A DNA stretch of 64,000 nucleotides from Harmothoe impar (Eukaryota; Annelida; Polychaeta; Phyllodocida; Polynoidae), in contig OX381721.1 of the NCBI GenBank assembly GCA_947462335.1, positions 41,194,488 through 41,258,487 of the forward strand, in the 5' to 3' direction. How positions within the stretch are numbered: position 1 is the stretch's first letter; each line of letters opens with the position of its first letter. Under the pieces are notes generated by a model. The model saw nothing but the letters and a program-made list of their open reading frames with translations. It was not told the origin of the DNA and did no database searches. The translations under genes were made by a program, and so were the position numbers. Shown here piece after piece: positions 12,345 to 23,300 of this stretch.

Positions 12345-12776
12345 ATATCGTAGGCACTAGCAGACATACTCCCTGGGAACGTGGACAAGAAAATCTCTCC
12401 AATCTTAAGAGCGGTAATCTTAAAAAACGTTTCCCTCTGCATTTTAAGATTATTTCAAGATCATCATATTTATTTCAGATTGTCCTAGCATGACAATCTT
12501 AAATTGAAGATTCTAAACACCAGATGGCACCACTGTGTTACAGTTGTCCATAGTTGTGTTTTAAAGAAGAAAGAAAGAAAAGAAAGAAAGAAAGAAAAGG
12601 GGTTCGGGGTCAAAAAAGAAAAACGGTAAGCATAAGTGGCGCAATCTAGAGCGGGTTTACTGAGGCAGTGATCTTAAAAGCGAGCAACAATGATCGACTT
12701 TAAGATTAAAGCTTTCAAGGTTGGAAAGATTTTCTTGTCCACGTTCCCGGGAGAGTCTGTCCTGACGAGCATATCA
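12345..12776. mobile_element. Palindromic element with arms of about 80 bp
   Basis: The left arm (12345-12430) and the right arm (12702-12776) are inverted copies. The 20-bp core GAACGTGGACAAGAAAATCT is perfect in both, and similarity spreads outward through CAGAC-CTCCC-GGG and inward through a CTT-rich part. The loop is about 270 bp and contains an A/G-rich GAAA microsatellite at 12563-12598. No coding capacity is seen; MITE or foldback remnant. Confidence 0.55.
12563..12598 (+). repeat. GAAA microsatellite
   Basis: An imperfect run of GAAA and GAAAA units lies within the loop of the palindromic element. Confidence 0.95.
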
Positions 12777-13150
12777 GAAGTATCTTCACTGCTGGTACGT
12801 GTGCATATCTTTAGCAATCTAGTTATATTTTTTAATGATTCCTGGGTCAAGTATATCAAAATTTGATGTCTTTAGCGCTCTCTCCATCTTGCGTGTGGGG
12901 AATATCGAGTTGGAATTGGGTGGAAAGCGGTGGAAAGAAAGGGGTGGGTGCCTATTGAGCCCAGTTACACCTGAACTTATCATGGGCTTATCATCTACCT
13001 AGCCTACCTACCCATACATCTGGCCCTCAAAGTAGAGGTACAGTGTAGGCTAACTGAGTATTTAAATGGTCTGGAATAACGCATCCCTTTATGAACCTAT
13101 CAAAACAGTAAGTGTGTACTTTAAAGGGTAGGATCTCTAGGAGTAGAGCA

Positions 13151-13521
13151 TATAGCAGGGGTATACACTTACGCTGGCCCGGGAGCCAATGGCCCGTAAT
13201 TTTGGGTCCGGGCCCGTAGTTTTCTTCAGAATTACCTTCCCATTGGCCCGGGTGGCCCACAGGAAATTTTGCAAGATATTTGATAGGAATATAACTGATC
13301 AGTATAGACATGTAATATGCCGTTGGAAAGAGAAAAATGTGAGGAAATGAGGCAATTTGGTGTCATTTTAACATAGGTAAATCAGGAATTATATGATTTT
13401 CTCTTTAAAAAAAGTAAAATATATTCCCTGGCCCACAGCTAAAGGTCCGGGCCCATAGAATTTTGGAGCTACGGGCCCGGGTGGCCCACAGCTGAAAAAG
13501 TTATTGTCTACCCCTGTATAG
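13151..13521. mobile_element. hAT-like MITE, 361 bp
   Basis: The ends are inverted: CAGGGGTATACACTTAC on the left and CAGGGGTAGACAATAAC on the right when read on the other strand. CAGGGGT tips are typical of hAT elements. Flanking TATAG occurs on both sides (13151-13155, 13517-13521); a full 8-bp duplication is not seen. The interior repeats GGCCCGGG and GGGCCCGTAG motifs in both orientations. No transposase. Confidence 0.6.
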
Positions 13522-13721
13522 TTCATAACTTTGCCACTAAACTGTGCTACTCAAATTCCAGATCGATTTTTACTTCACCAATTTTACACCAGAGGGCAAA
13601 AGTATGTGACCCAGCTGATTTTGACCCCAATCCAAGTGACCCTTCAGATGTGGCTGTAAACAAGGCCTCATGCCCACCAAAGGCCTGCTAGTAGACTGAG
13701 TGTGCTAACAGCCTTCAGACA

Positions 13722-14218
13722 TACACTGTAAAAAGTGTTTCTATTTTAAACACATAAATTTACCCAAACACATTAAAGTTCAACACTTTCACTGAATCTC
13801 AGTATTTAAGCACTTTCTTCTGTCAGCAGGTACAGGGATATGGCTGCTGGTGATGGGTGGGCCTACAAAAGTGAAACAATAGTGGGCAAGGCCAGTTTGG
13901 CTGGCTCACTGGAATATTCTGGACAGCACTATCTACTCATTATTGTTGACATTATCTAAATTACCATGGATGTTAAACAACAGTATAGGTACTGTATTTG
14001 ACTAAGAAGAGCCTGTATATAGGGAAGAGCCTGTAGAAGGAGTACGAGAATAATACCAGTGGGCTAGCCAAACTGCCCTCGCCCACCATTTTTCACTGTT
14101 GCAGCTCACCCATCACGGGAAGCCATATTCCTGCGCATCTTTACAGAATTTTATTTTTTTTGCTATCAATATGTTTCGGTGAAAGTGTTTAGATTATATA
14201 CACATTTTTTACAATGTA
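13722..14218. mobile_element. Mariner-like MITE with long inverted arms, about 493 bp
   Basis: TA at 13722-13723 and 14217-14218 flank tips CACTGTAAAAAGTG and CATTGTAAAAAATG (right end reversed). The arms extend for about 150-190 bp. Paired segments include GATGGGTG, AGTGAAA-ATRGTGGGC and CAGTTTGGCT, in the same order on opposite strands. There is no coding frame. TA duplications suggest Tc1/mariner mobilisation. Confidence 0.7.
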
Positions 14219-14967
14219 TGGGTGAAGTGTGCAGTAAGCAGTGGGACCAGGTGATCATACTGTCCTGGCCAGGTGACTTCAGTAGGGGGACCATGAATCA
14301 GGCTTTGCTTGGAATTAAATAGTCTATAAAAGAATGATAAAACTATAGCACCCTCTTAGATTTTATGATTACATATTGGCTTCTTAGTATACACATTGTG
14401 CAATGGTATCACTGTGTATAGATGTTCTTTTTTTACCCAAAATAGTAGCATGTGGCCTATTCAAGGGGGAGTATACCGTTTTCTGTGGGCACACTGGTAG
14501 CAGTCAGTACACTGGTGGGTATCACTAGTACTTAATACTATACCACTGGCAGAGTGCAACTGCTGGTCACACCAGTGCAACTTGTCTAGACCAGAGGACT
14601 GCTGGAAAGGAACAACAAGCAAACTATGTGTTGGTTGCCTGAGCCTTTATACATGGGGTACTGGTGCTGGGGAATACAGGCTCACAGGGCTAGGATATGC
14701 CTGCATGTGGTGGATGCTGTTAGGGGGATTCTAAATATAACTGAAGTGTTATATAATCTCAACAAGCCTGGCTGAGGGTTTCATGATTTAGGCTGGGATG
14801 TCCTAGCCTTTAAAGGGGCATTCTCACCACTCACACTTAACCACACAGTAGACTAGAACTGGGTAGTTCGGCGAGGTAGATAGTTCTCCCCGCTTCCTAT
14901 CTGCCACAGTACTAAAGAGTCTACTTTTATATTGCAAATTCTTACCTGTTATGTAATAAATAGACTA

Positions 14968-15064
14968 TGGTTATGAAAATGTATGTAGAATTAACCACAG
15001 CTTGCGAAGCCCAAGTCGCCCTACCAGCAAGCTGAGGTTAGTCCTACTCACCTTTTCATAACCA
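14968..15064. repeat. Nested palindrome, 97 bp
   Basis: The outer arms TGGTTATGAAAA and TTTTCATAACCA are perfect 12-bp inverted copies. The inner arms AACCACAGCTTGC and GCAAGCTGAGGTT match with one mismatch. The two pairs are concentric, so the single strand could fold into a long hairpin. It may be a very short MITE; no flanking duplication is clear. Confidence 0.6.
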
Positions 15065-16701
15065 TTTTCTACCAGGGTATGCTGTATAACCAAGGTGCGA
15101 AGTCTTTTGTTTTGCCCCACCGCCGTGGTTTAAAGTGGTTTGATCAGCATGTTTGTTAAAAAGAAGTCTTATTCATCTTTCAAGACTGATATATATTTTG
15201 ATAGGGATATGTTTGATAAAAAATACACACTTTCCAGGTTAGTTCTAGGAAAAAGGTCAGTGATGTGTGCTGGGGAGTATGACTCATGTTCAGAGGGCAT
15301 ACGTGGTGTGCGGTTTTATGTAAAAGGGGGGTCTAATTTATAGATATTTACACCATTTCTTCAGCGTTGACTCCTAAGACAATGGGCTTTCCATACATTT
15401 TAACACTTATGTAATTATATTTTACATTCCTGTCATATTCATAGCACCAACTTCTCTTATTTCAGACAATCACAGCGACTAATATACTCACTACAAGACT
15501 CCACAAGAATGGGAATAAATCATTCATATATTGATATTATAATATTATATAATCACATAAACGTTGTATATATAACCACATTTCTGCGCAACCCATTTGA
15601 AAATATGCTATGTAAGCACAAAGAGACCGCCTCTATGATGTGCACCCAGGCCCGTGGCCGCAGGTCCCAGTGGGTGAGGGTCAGTCAGCCCCCCTGTGTG
15701 CCCTGTACCCCTGCTGCTACCAACGTGACTACTGTGTAAATGACAGATGTGGGATGAGACCAAACTCCTTAGAAACACCTTCTAATATTCCCAATAGTAG
15801 CTAAGTTCTCGTTATTATTGGTGTCTATATATTTGTTCATAATACATGTATATGTCAGAATCAATTATATTTATTTTCTGGGTATTACTATATTTGGGCG
15901 AACTACCTACTAGAATAGTACTAGAATTGTGAGTGGGATACGCTCGGTGATTATGCCACTTTAAATTGGATCAACAAGTGGTAATTACGCAATTGTTTAA
16001 TTATCCTCCAACAACGCAACAGCCGCAGTAGGTACTTACAGTCACATGCCTAATTATTAATTGGGTAGGCTATGTGTCTATGTATGGGTTTTGTATCTCC
16101 TCCCTACAAATACCCTTACGTATCTATAGACAACCTCTCACAGGTGCAAAATGTGTCGCATGGAGGATCATACTCTATAATCGTAGCCTACTCAGAGTAT
16201 TAATACATGTGGGTTTAATGAAATAACATAAGTATACACTTACCAGATTACAGGTAGTCGTTCCCCTCTGAGTTGCTGTTTTCTCGGTGTGCCCTTGTGT
16301 GCTTCACAGCAGCAATCATGTATCTGCAGTGAATATCCAAACTTATTTCCCAAAAATGAAAAACTCACCTTTTGGTATCCCTGATCACTAGAAACATTGT
16401 ATTGTTAGTATATATAATATTGGTAATTATTATAGGTCAATTGCCAACCTCATTATAATTATTACCATCCGTCCTCAAGCCGTGTGAGCAGAATTTCACC
16501 TATACCGGATTCATGTAGTGGGAACGTAGTGGGAGTGAGTGGAGTCCATAATCTAACCTGCTGCTTAATTACTTTGGCTTTAATTTTTTCTAAATCTCTA
16601 ATCTTGAAAGAAAATCTATATGTCTTTTAAATCATCTGATTGCATCTACATCAAAAAGGACATCCCTCAGACATAAATGCCAATAGAAAAGGGGAGACGG
16701 T

Positions 16702-16827
16702 CTTTCTCATTTCAAGAAACTCGACTGGCGGACAAACTACTAGTTTTTAGAAAAGTCTATGGAAATCTTTTTCTAGATTATTCATCATTTTGTCCGCTAG
16801 GCGAGTTTATTATCTTGAATTGAGACT
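16702..16827. repeat. Long hairpin, about 125 bp
   Basis: TTCAAG-AAACTCG-ctg-GCGGACAAA on the left pairs with TTTGTCCGC-tag-GCGAGTTT-CTTGAA on the right, and inner segments (TAGTTTTTAGAAAAG, CTTTTTCTAGATTA) also pair, leaving a short loop near 16755-16765. The arm length (about 50-60 bp) favours a MITE over a microRNA precursor. Confidence 0.55.
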
Positions 16828-17228
16828 TTTGGCTGTGAAACTAAATAAACCAGAAATCTAACTGCATAACTCACCCAGCTACTACCAGGTGGCGACACAT
16901 GCTCTATGATGGAGTGATCATATTTAAACAATATGAGGGGTCTAAATGTCTCCCACTCTAGCAGTTTTCGTGGCCAACCGTTGCATGATGAACAATTCTT
17001 GCCCAGGAAAAGGTCGTGACAATGGGGTCCACCCCTCTGGTATTGTATTGTATTGTATTGTAATTTCATGTATTTATACTGAACGTATTAAGATACATCC
17101 AGTTTCCTTCTCGTATGTCGAACTTGTACGTGTTGAAGAATCGATCACAAAAGCTAAACAAAAGGGAAAATAAAATAGGAAATTAGGATGATTTAGATTA
17201 GATTTTGAGGGTATGGCATTCACCTCAC

Positions 17229-17230
<2 letters not shown>

Positions 17231-17260
<30 letters not shown>

Positions 17261-17302
17261 TGTATGTATGTATGTATGTATGTATGTATGTATGTATGTA
17301 TA
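17231..17302 (+). repeat. TATG microsatellite, about 18 copies
   Basis: An uninterrupted (TATG)n run. The frame reading MYVCMYVC is an artefact. Confidence 0.98.
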
Positions 17303-17406
17303 TAGATACATTTAGCATAATAGTGTTATTGGTATTGGCTAAACTAATCTCTTCTTCCGCCCATAAAGCCATTAAAGGGGTCCAATTTTGTTTGCAAACC
17401 CCTCAA

Positions 17407-17408
17407 CC

Positions 17409-17439
<31 letters not shown>

Positions 17440-17446
17440 AAGATTT

Positions 17447-17479
<33 letters not shown>
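17407..17479 (+). repeat. Poly-C followed by poly-A tracts
   Basis: A run of 23 C (17407-17429) is followed at once by 12 A (17430-17441) and, after a short AT spacer, by about 25 A (17455-17479). It could be assembly-sensitive; the A tract might mark the end of a retroposed copy, but no body is visible. Confidence 0.9.
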
Positions 17480-19123
17480 GAATTTCTACACACAGCCGCC
17501 ATTTGTTAGAAAGGGAGCCCTCGCTGACAGGCAGATTCTCCATATTCTCTATCGATAGTTAATCCCCTCATAGGAATATCAAATCGTAACTTGTCTATGT
17601 TAATCAGAGATTAGCATGTGTATATTGGATTAGTATGTCGTCCCACTGTAGTACCCACTGCTACTCACAGGGGGGGGGGGATGTGTAGGACATGGAATTG
17701 GTACCTCTGCATTCCACTAGGGGGCTCTGTCGTATCTACGTGTCGTCGCCTATAGCCGCGCACTGTACGTCACAGTTGATTTTTTGAATTTACTGTATGT
17801 TTTGTTCTTGCTGTATGTTGAACTGTATGTTCCGTATTAAAAAGGCAGGTTAAAAGCCAGCCATATGCGTAAGCACCATGTTGTCTTGTGTTGTCATTAT
17901 ATGTATGCATTCATTATCAGTTACGATAGATACAATATTGTATTGGTGCTGCCCAAGCACTTCCCACCTCTCCTAAATGACATCCTTCAATTTGTTTTAT
18001 TATTCTGGTATTTTCATGCATTAGCATATAAAATGTCATGAACTCAACACAAATGCAGTATTGGAAATAGTGACTCATTGTTTATTTCAGTGTATGTATT
18101 AAAATGTTCATAATGTACATATATATTTAACAGGTCATGTTATAAATACTTCTCATGATTATACTCTTTACATTCTATGTACAACATGGATTGCAGATAT
18201 TATAATACACAATTCTATATGACTCATATTTGTTAGACCATGGTGAGGTGAATCTATTGATCACAAAATGAAGGCAGTTTGTGCTATAGTAGTTTGTGTG
18301 TACTAAAATCTTAATAATACAAGATATACAAATGAAAAAGGGAGACCAGCACCAATTTTCAATAAATCTTTGCTCCAAGATAGTGAACTTTGAATTCATA
18401 TACATTGCCAATATTTACAAATGACTTTACAATATATGCTGCAGTTTCAACAGGGTATGTATACTGGTAGGCATACTAAGGAATTATGCAAGACTCAATT
18501 GAGTTGTAAACTCCGATTTAAACTATGTGACGGCTTCATGGAAACCAACATGGAATCTCTTGTCCATCACTCGGGCGCAATTTCTTTTCTTATAGTTAAA
18601 TCGCCTTTCAAAGGAAAACAGAAAATATGTCTTATCTATTATACACTTACGCCCCCTAGGATTGCATTTCTTTGAACGAACACTTGATTGAATGTACTGT
18701 TTAGATTACACTTGCACAACCTGGAAGTTTGGAATGATATAGTCCACGAATCTTTAATGTTACACAATCTAATGGTTCCAATGAATACATCCTTATGCGG
18801 CACTTGTGGCAGTATCTGTAGGGATTATCCTTCCTTAACATAGAAATCATACATCACAATTATGTCGTACCTCATAATCAAACCAATTGAATTCAAACAG
18901 TAACATTTTCCTTCTCACGCCAACATGCTAAATGCTAAATCTCATTAATGGTTTACTGTATATAGCTGACAGCCGGGCGTAACATGTTGGTTTTAGCCCA
19001 AGAAAGGGATATAAACTAAGGGTTACCCATACAAAGGTAAGCTACCTTGGAGCCATATCAAGTCTATTGTAGGACTTGCACCAGGCCAGACATCCTGGCG
19101 ACCTTGTGCGTCGACCGAAATGT
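17480..19123. other. 3' flank and possible distal 3' UTR of FBXL7
   Basis: No coding gene is recognised. A G-run lies at about 17671 and a CTCF-like motif at 17714. An AATAAA on the minus strand at 18086-18081 could end a long 3' UTR isoform. Confidence 0.4.
17714..17727 (+). promoter_or_regulatory. CTCF-like motif
   Basis: CCACTAGGGGGCTC matches the bilaterian CTCF core consensus CCASYAGRKGGC closely. It lies about 1.9 kb beyond the FBXL7 stop, a plausible place for a boundary. A second good match, CACCAGGGGGCAGC, is at 63040-63053. A short motif alone is weak evidence. Confidence 0.3.
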
Positions 19124-19141
19124 TTTATTTTTACCTTTATT
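19124..19141 (-). promoter_or_regulatory. Candidate FBXL7 polyadenylation signals
   Basis: Read on the minus strand, two AATAAA hexamers lie 12 bases apart, about 500 nt after the stop codon. An ATTAAA lies nearer (19566-19561) and another AATAAA much farther (18086-18081), so the 3' UTR could be about 80, 500 or 1550 nt. The sequence alone cannot choose between them. Confidence 0.35.
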
Positions 19142-19643
19142 TTGATAAGGGTGCGCATAATCTCCCATGCAGATCACGAGAAAAACAAGAGAGACCTTTA
19201 TGTGTGGATGCATGATAATCGCACACAAAATAATATCGCCAAAAAAATGAAATGTCCCCTTGTGAGGCTGCCAGAATAACCCCTTTGTTCCGATTCGCAT
19301 TATTTGGCGAAATCATGGGACTTTATATGAATTATGTGCATTTTTAGGATTTCCTGCACCAATTGCTATTTTCTTTTGGAATTTGGATGTGATTCAATAT
19401 ACCCTCCTCCTCATTCATTAGTAGAGGCAATCATAAATTATTATCAGTACGAAATGCATAAAACAGTGGAGACCAATGCAGATTTTAATGACTTTGGATG
19501 ATGCCAATTCCTCTAATAAACTTCACTCCTAAGAACACATGCCCAGGACTTCTAGGACCTTTTAATACATTTAGAAAGTGGAAATTGCAATTCCATTACA
19601 AAATATACTCATATATACAATATTAACACTCCTTTCATACAAC

Positions 19644-20374
19644 CTAGTAGAAGCCTGGGTTGGTGTGTTCGATGATGCATCGTTTACAGTACTTTTTCAC
19701 TGCCCTGTAGGACTCTACTGACACTTGGCATTCCTGTATGTTAATCTGTTGCAGGTGTCTACAATAGTAGGCCAATACTGTCACTCCTCTGTCAGTAATA
19801 GCATCACAGGACTTGAGACTGAGCCTCCTTAGAGATGGACAGTTCTCAGCCACTATCTGCAATCCCTCATCAGTCACATCACACTTCCCAATGTCCAAAC
19901 TCTTCAACCGCTTGCAGTATTTCGCGACTAATTCAATCGCCTCATCAGAGACCGCTTCGCATCCTCGAACATTCAAGTATCTCAACTTGTGGCAGCACTG
20001 TGCAATATATTTCACACCCACATCGGATATCTTATCACACTTTGCAACACTGAGGTATCGCAAGTTTGGTCCAAGCTTTGCGAGCTCCCTCATACCAAAG
20101 TCAGTTACTTTTCGACAGTCGCTGATACTGAATTCCCTGATGTTGGTGCAATAGTTGGCCACATACTGCACCCCTAGATCAGTGAGTCTGAGACAGCGGC
20201 GGAGGTAGAGGAAGACAAGCTGCGGGCAGTATGAGGCAATGATCTGAAGACCAGAGTCTTCAAGTCCACTGCAATCAGTCATGTCAAGATGGCGGAGGTA
20301 GATCTGACGTCCATACGCGGGTGCCTGCACTGTCGCTTCTGGCGTGAGACAAATACATGTCACTTCTGGGCAGC
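19644..20374 (-). CDS. FBXL7: FBXL7 coding exon 3: remaining LRRs and C-terminus
   Basis: This terminal exon codes for residues 467-709 and the TAG stop at 19646-19644. The acceptor is strong (TTTCTCTCTTTTTAG|GCTGCC), and its phase joins exon 2 as VSG-CPEVTCICLT, matching the vertebrate VSGCSKVTCISLT. The exon holds about eight LRRs with the CC-type pattern (for example LYLRRCLRLTDLGVQYVANYC, LSVAKCDKISDVGVKYIAQCC, LNVRGCEAVSDEAIELVAKYC). One repeat, LDIGKCDVTDEGL, is a residue shorter than its vertebrate counterpart. The final SVESYRAVKKYCKRCIIEHTNPGFY block is diagnostic for FBXL7. No frameshift or internal stop is seen, so the gene looks functional. Confidence 0.98.
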
Positions 20375-23300
20375 CTAAAAAGAGAGAAAAAAGAAATTCA
20401 GTTAGTTCTGATTGTTTGTACTTATTTGTTATGAACTTTGCGTATGCATACTAACTAAGCATATACATTGATATCTCAATGAATGCTTGGAACAGGATAG
20501 ATTTAAACATGTTCTGATGTAAGATACAAGTTGAGGTGTTAATGTATTCTCTCAGGCCAGTGACACTACTCTCTAAATGGATAAACATACATAATCATAT
20601 CTAATTTTGAAACTGAGCCAAGGGAAGTGACAAGATGAATTATGATTAATGACAGCTGTAACAGTACAACCATTTAATTATTTCATGTTAATGACACCAT
20701 GACTCATAATAGCAGGAAGACATAATAACAGGATTAGCCAGCATTTAGAAAGTAATTGTATAGTGTCACATGGTGCTTTATAATTTATTATCCACGACTA
20801 TCTTTATAAATGTGCTTGTAGTCCAATGAATGCAATTTTTGGCATCTTTATTGAGAGGCCATTGATATCCATGATGTGGAATTATAACCAATTCAGAGGA
20901 GAATTATCATACTTATGTATCTCACAATTGGTAGGTATATTTGGATAACTAATCATTGACATTCTTTTGGTGTATTTTTCCTGCACAGTTATATAATTGA
21001 TTGACAAGTCATATAATTATGACGGATCAATTAAGAATGCGCGAAGATTTGCACTTTCAGTTTGGGTTTAAAAATACGTTGTGTAAATTTGACAGCTGTA
21101 GCTTTCCTTAAGACAGCATTGCCAAAAGAAGAAAAGATAATCGTGTCTTAATGGTTTTTGGCAGAAGCAATAGATTTAAGACCCTTATCATAGTTGGCTT
21201 GTGGTAGACTTTGAGGTCCTTTCTTCACATGGTTGACAATCAACGTTTGGGAAAATCATTAGGGATTTTCAACCTTTACATTTACACAGTTCATAATGCA
21301 CACCTGATGTGAATCTCAGAATTTCTTCAAAGAAGGTGCGTGATAATATTATTCATAGATCCTTACCTGATACGTTTAGATGTTCCATGTTGACACATTT
21401 GGAGACAACTTCGAAGAGTGCGATATTGGTCACATTGACACAGTTCTGTAGTTCAAGATGTCGAAGCTCAGGACATCTTCGAGAGATGGTGTGTAGTCCT
21501 TTATCTGTGAGTTGCTCACAACCACTCAAAAACACCTTCTCCACCATCACACACACATTGGGAGTGTCATAGCTGAGCCTTCGGGTCAACACCTTCAGAG
21601 CCCTATCAGCGTCTATATCGCTACCGCACAGTCGGATAGATGTCCAGAGGCAGGGCTCCCACACTAAATGGTACCAACGCCTGCACACTCGGGCACTTCG
21701 ACACATATGGATACTGCTAAGATTGCCAAAAATCCTGATAATGACATCATCGGGAAGCATGTCAAAGGTATATTGCGCGCTAGTGTCCTTTCTGTATTGT
21801 CTGTCTTTATACCGTTGCAACTGTTGTTGTTGTTGTTGATGATGTTGTTGTTGTTGTTGTTGTTGCCTGACACCTCCCTGGTGCCCAAAGGATATCAAAT
21901 GGTTCGTATCCTGGATGTTGTTGATGCCATGGTGCTGTGGACTGAGGTTGTGGTGTTGTTGAGGGTGTTGTTGAGGATGGTGCTGCTGAGGGTGGTACTG
22001 GAACATGTTCTTTTGGTTGAGGATCACTTCCTCTGTGGTAAGCGGGGAGAACGTCCGATGGTATTGTCTGCCATTTTGGGGCGAAAGACACCGCTGAGCC
22101 CCACTTCCACCTCCACCACCTCCAACTCCACCTCCAACTCCACCCCTACTCCCACCACCCACAAGGGGCTCTGAGGGTAGCCGTGCACGCACCGACAGCG
22201 CATGCTCCTTCTCGTCCTCAGTGGAAGCGGAACCGGAAGTAGGCCTCCGGAAGTAGCCATTACCAGCCGGTTGTTGGGGCATATCCCGGAATGCTGGGTT
22301 ATTGGGATATGAGGCCAACTGCTGGACATGTGCACTGACATTGCCAACGTCATTGGAGTACCGCTGTTTTGATGACGTCACATCTGCGCGTGTCGTTGGG
22401 AAGCCATAGGTTGGGTCGCTAGTTGACGTGGATGTGGTGTGGCCATTGGGTGAACTGTTGTGCTCATCGGAGGCGATGCCGGAGCTGGAGTCATGGGCAG
22501 ATTCAATCATGTAGACTGTATCTGGAAATACAGAAAATAGAGAGAAATGGTTAGAAAAGTTATTACATTTATGAATAGACAATCAGATAAAAAAAAAACA
22601 TTTACAGATATGAGCGTATTCTAATGCAGGAGTTTATCCCTGAAATATGAAATAAATTAATTGAAGAACATAAAGGGACAACCCATCTGTGGCGATCTGA
22701 AAATAGAGAATATAGAAAATTCTAACTATGCCTTGAGCCATTCTAAACCATGCACAGTTATGAATGCATCTCATTTGTCACAAAGTGTCCACGCATTGAA
22801 CATTGACAGAGGCATATATCTCCCATGATCTACACATCTAAATACATCACAAATCGTAGTTGTGTTAATTCAGTTACCTGTCACCCCCTACGGCTTCCCT
22901 CACAATGGTATAACATATGCAGTAATTGATAAAGGGCTACATTCCTTCAATGCACTACAAACCTGCACTGAAGGCTTCGACTGAGGTTCCTCAAGCATTA
23001 CTGTAAACATACTTTATTTCGCGCAGCACATAATATTCGAGGATTTTTAAATCCGCGAAAATATGTAAAAATCCGCGAAAATATGTATAGAGGGAATATT
23101 TATCCAGTACTATCATAGTATATTCCAAGATCCGCGAATTCAAATACACGTGAGAGTGTATTTCTCTTTTCTTTCGTTTTTAAAGCAAAGTCGCGAAAAT
23201 TTATACAAGCAAAAATCTGTATGTTTACAGTACCTGGTGTTTCCTTACTAGAGGGTGACTCCATAAAGACAATCTCCTCTGTGACAATCTCTCAACATCT

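Larger units (their letters stand above)
14219..17230. other. Gene-free region with two hairpins
   Basis: No gene is recognised. It holds the inverted repeats at 14968-15064 and 16702-16827 and a short TATTG repeat at 17040-17062. Confidence 0.5.

Noticed and set aside
17236..17448. Frame reading MYVCMYVC then poly-Pro
   Set aside because: Product of the TATG microsatellite and the C run.
19813..20154. Plus-strand frames over FBXL7 exon 3
   Set aside because: Shadows of the LRR coding sequence on the other strand.
21668..22174. 168-codon plus-strand frame
   Set aside because: Antisense shadow of FBXL7 exon 2; the Leu runs are the complement of CAA (Gln) codons.
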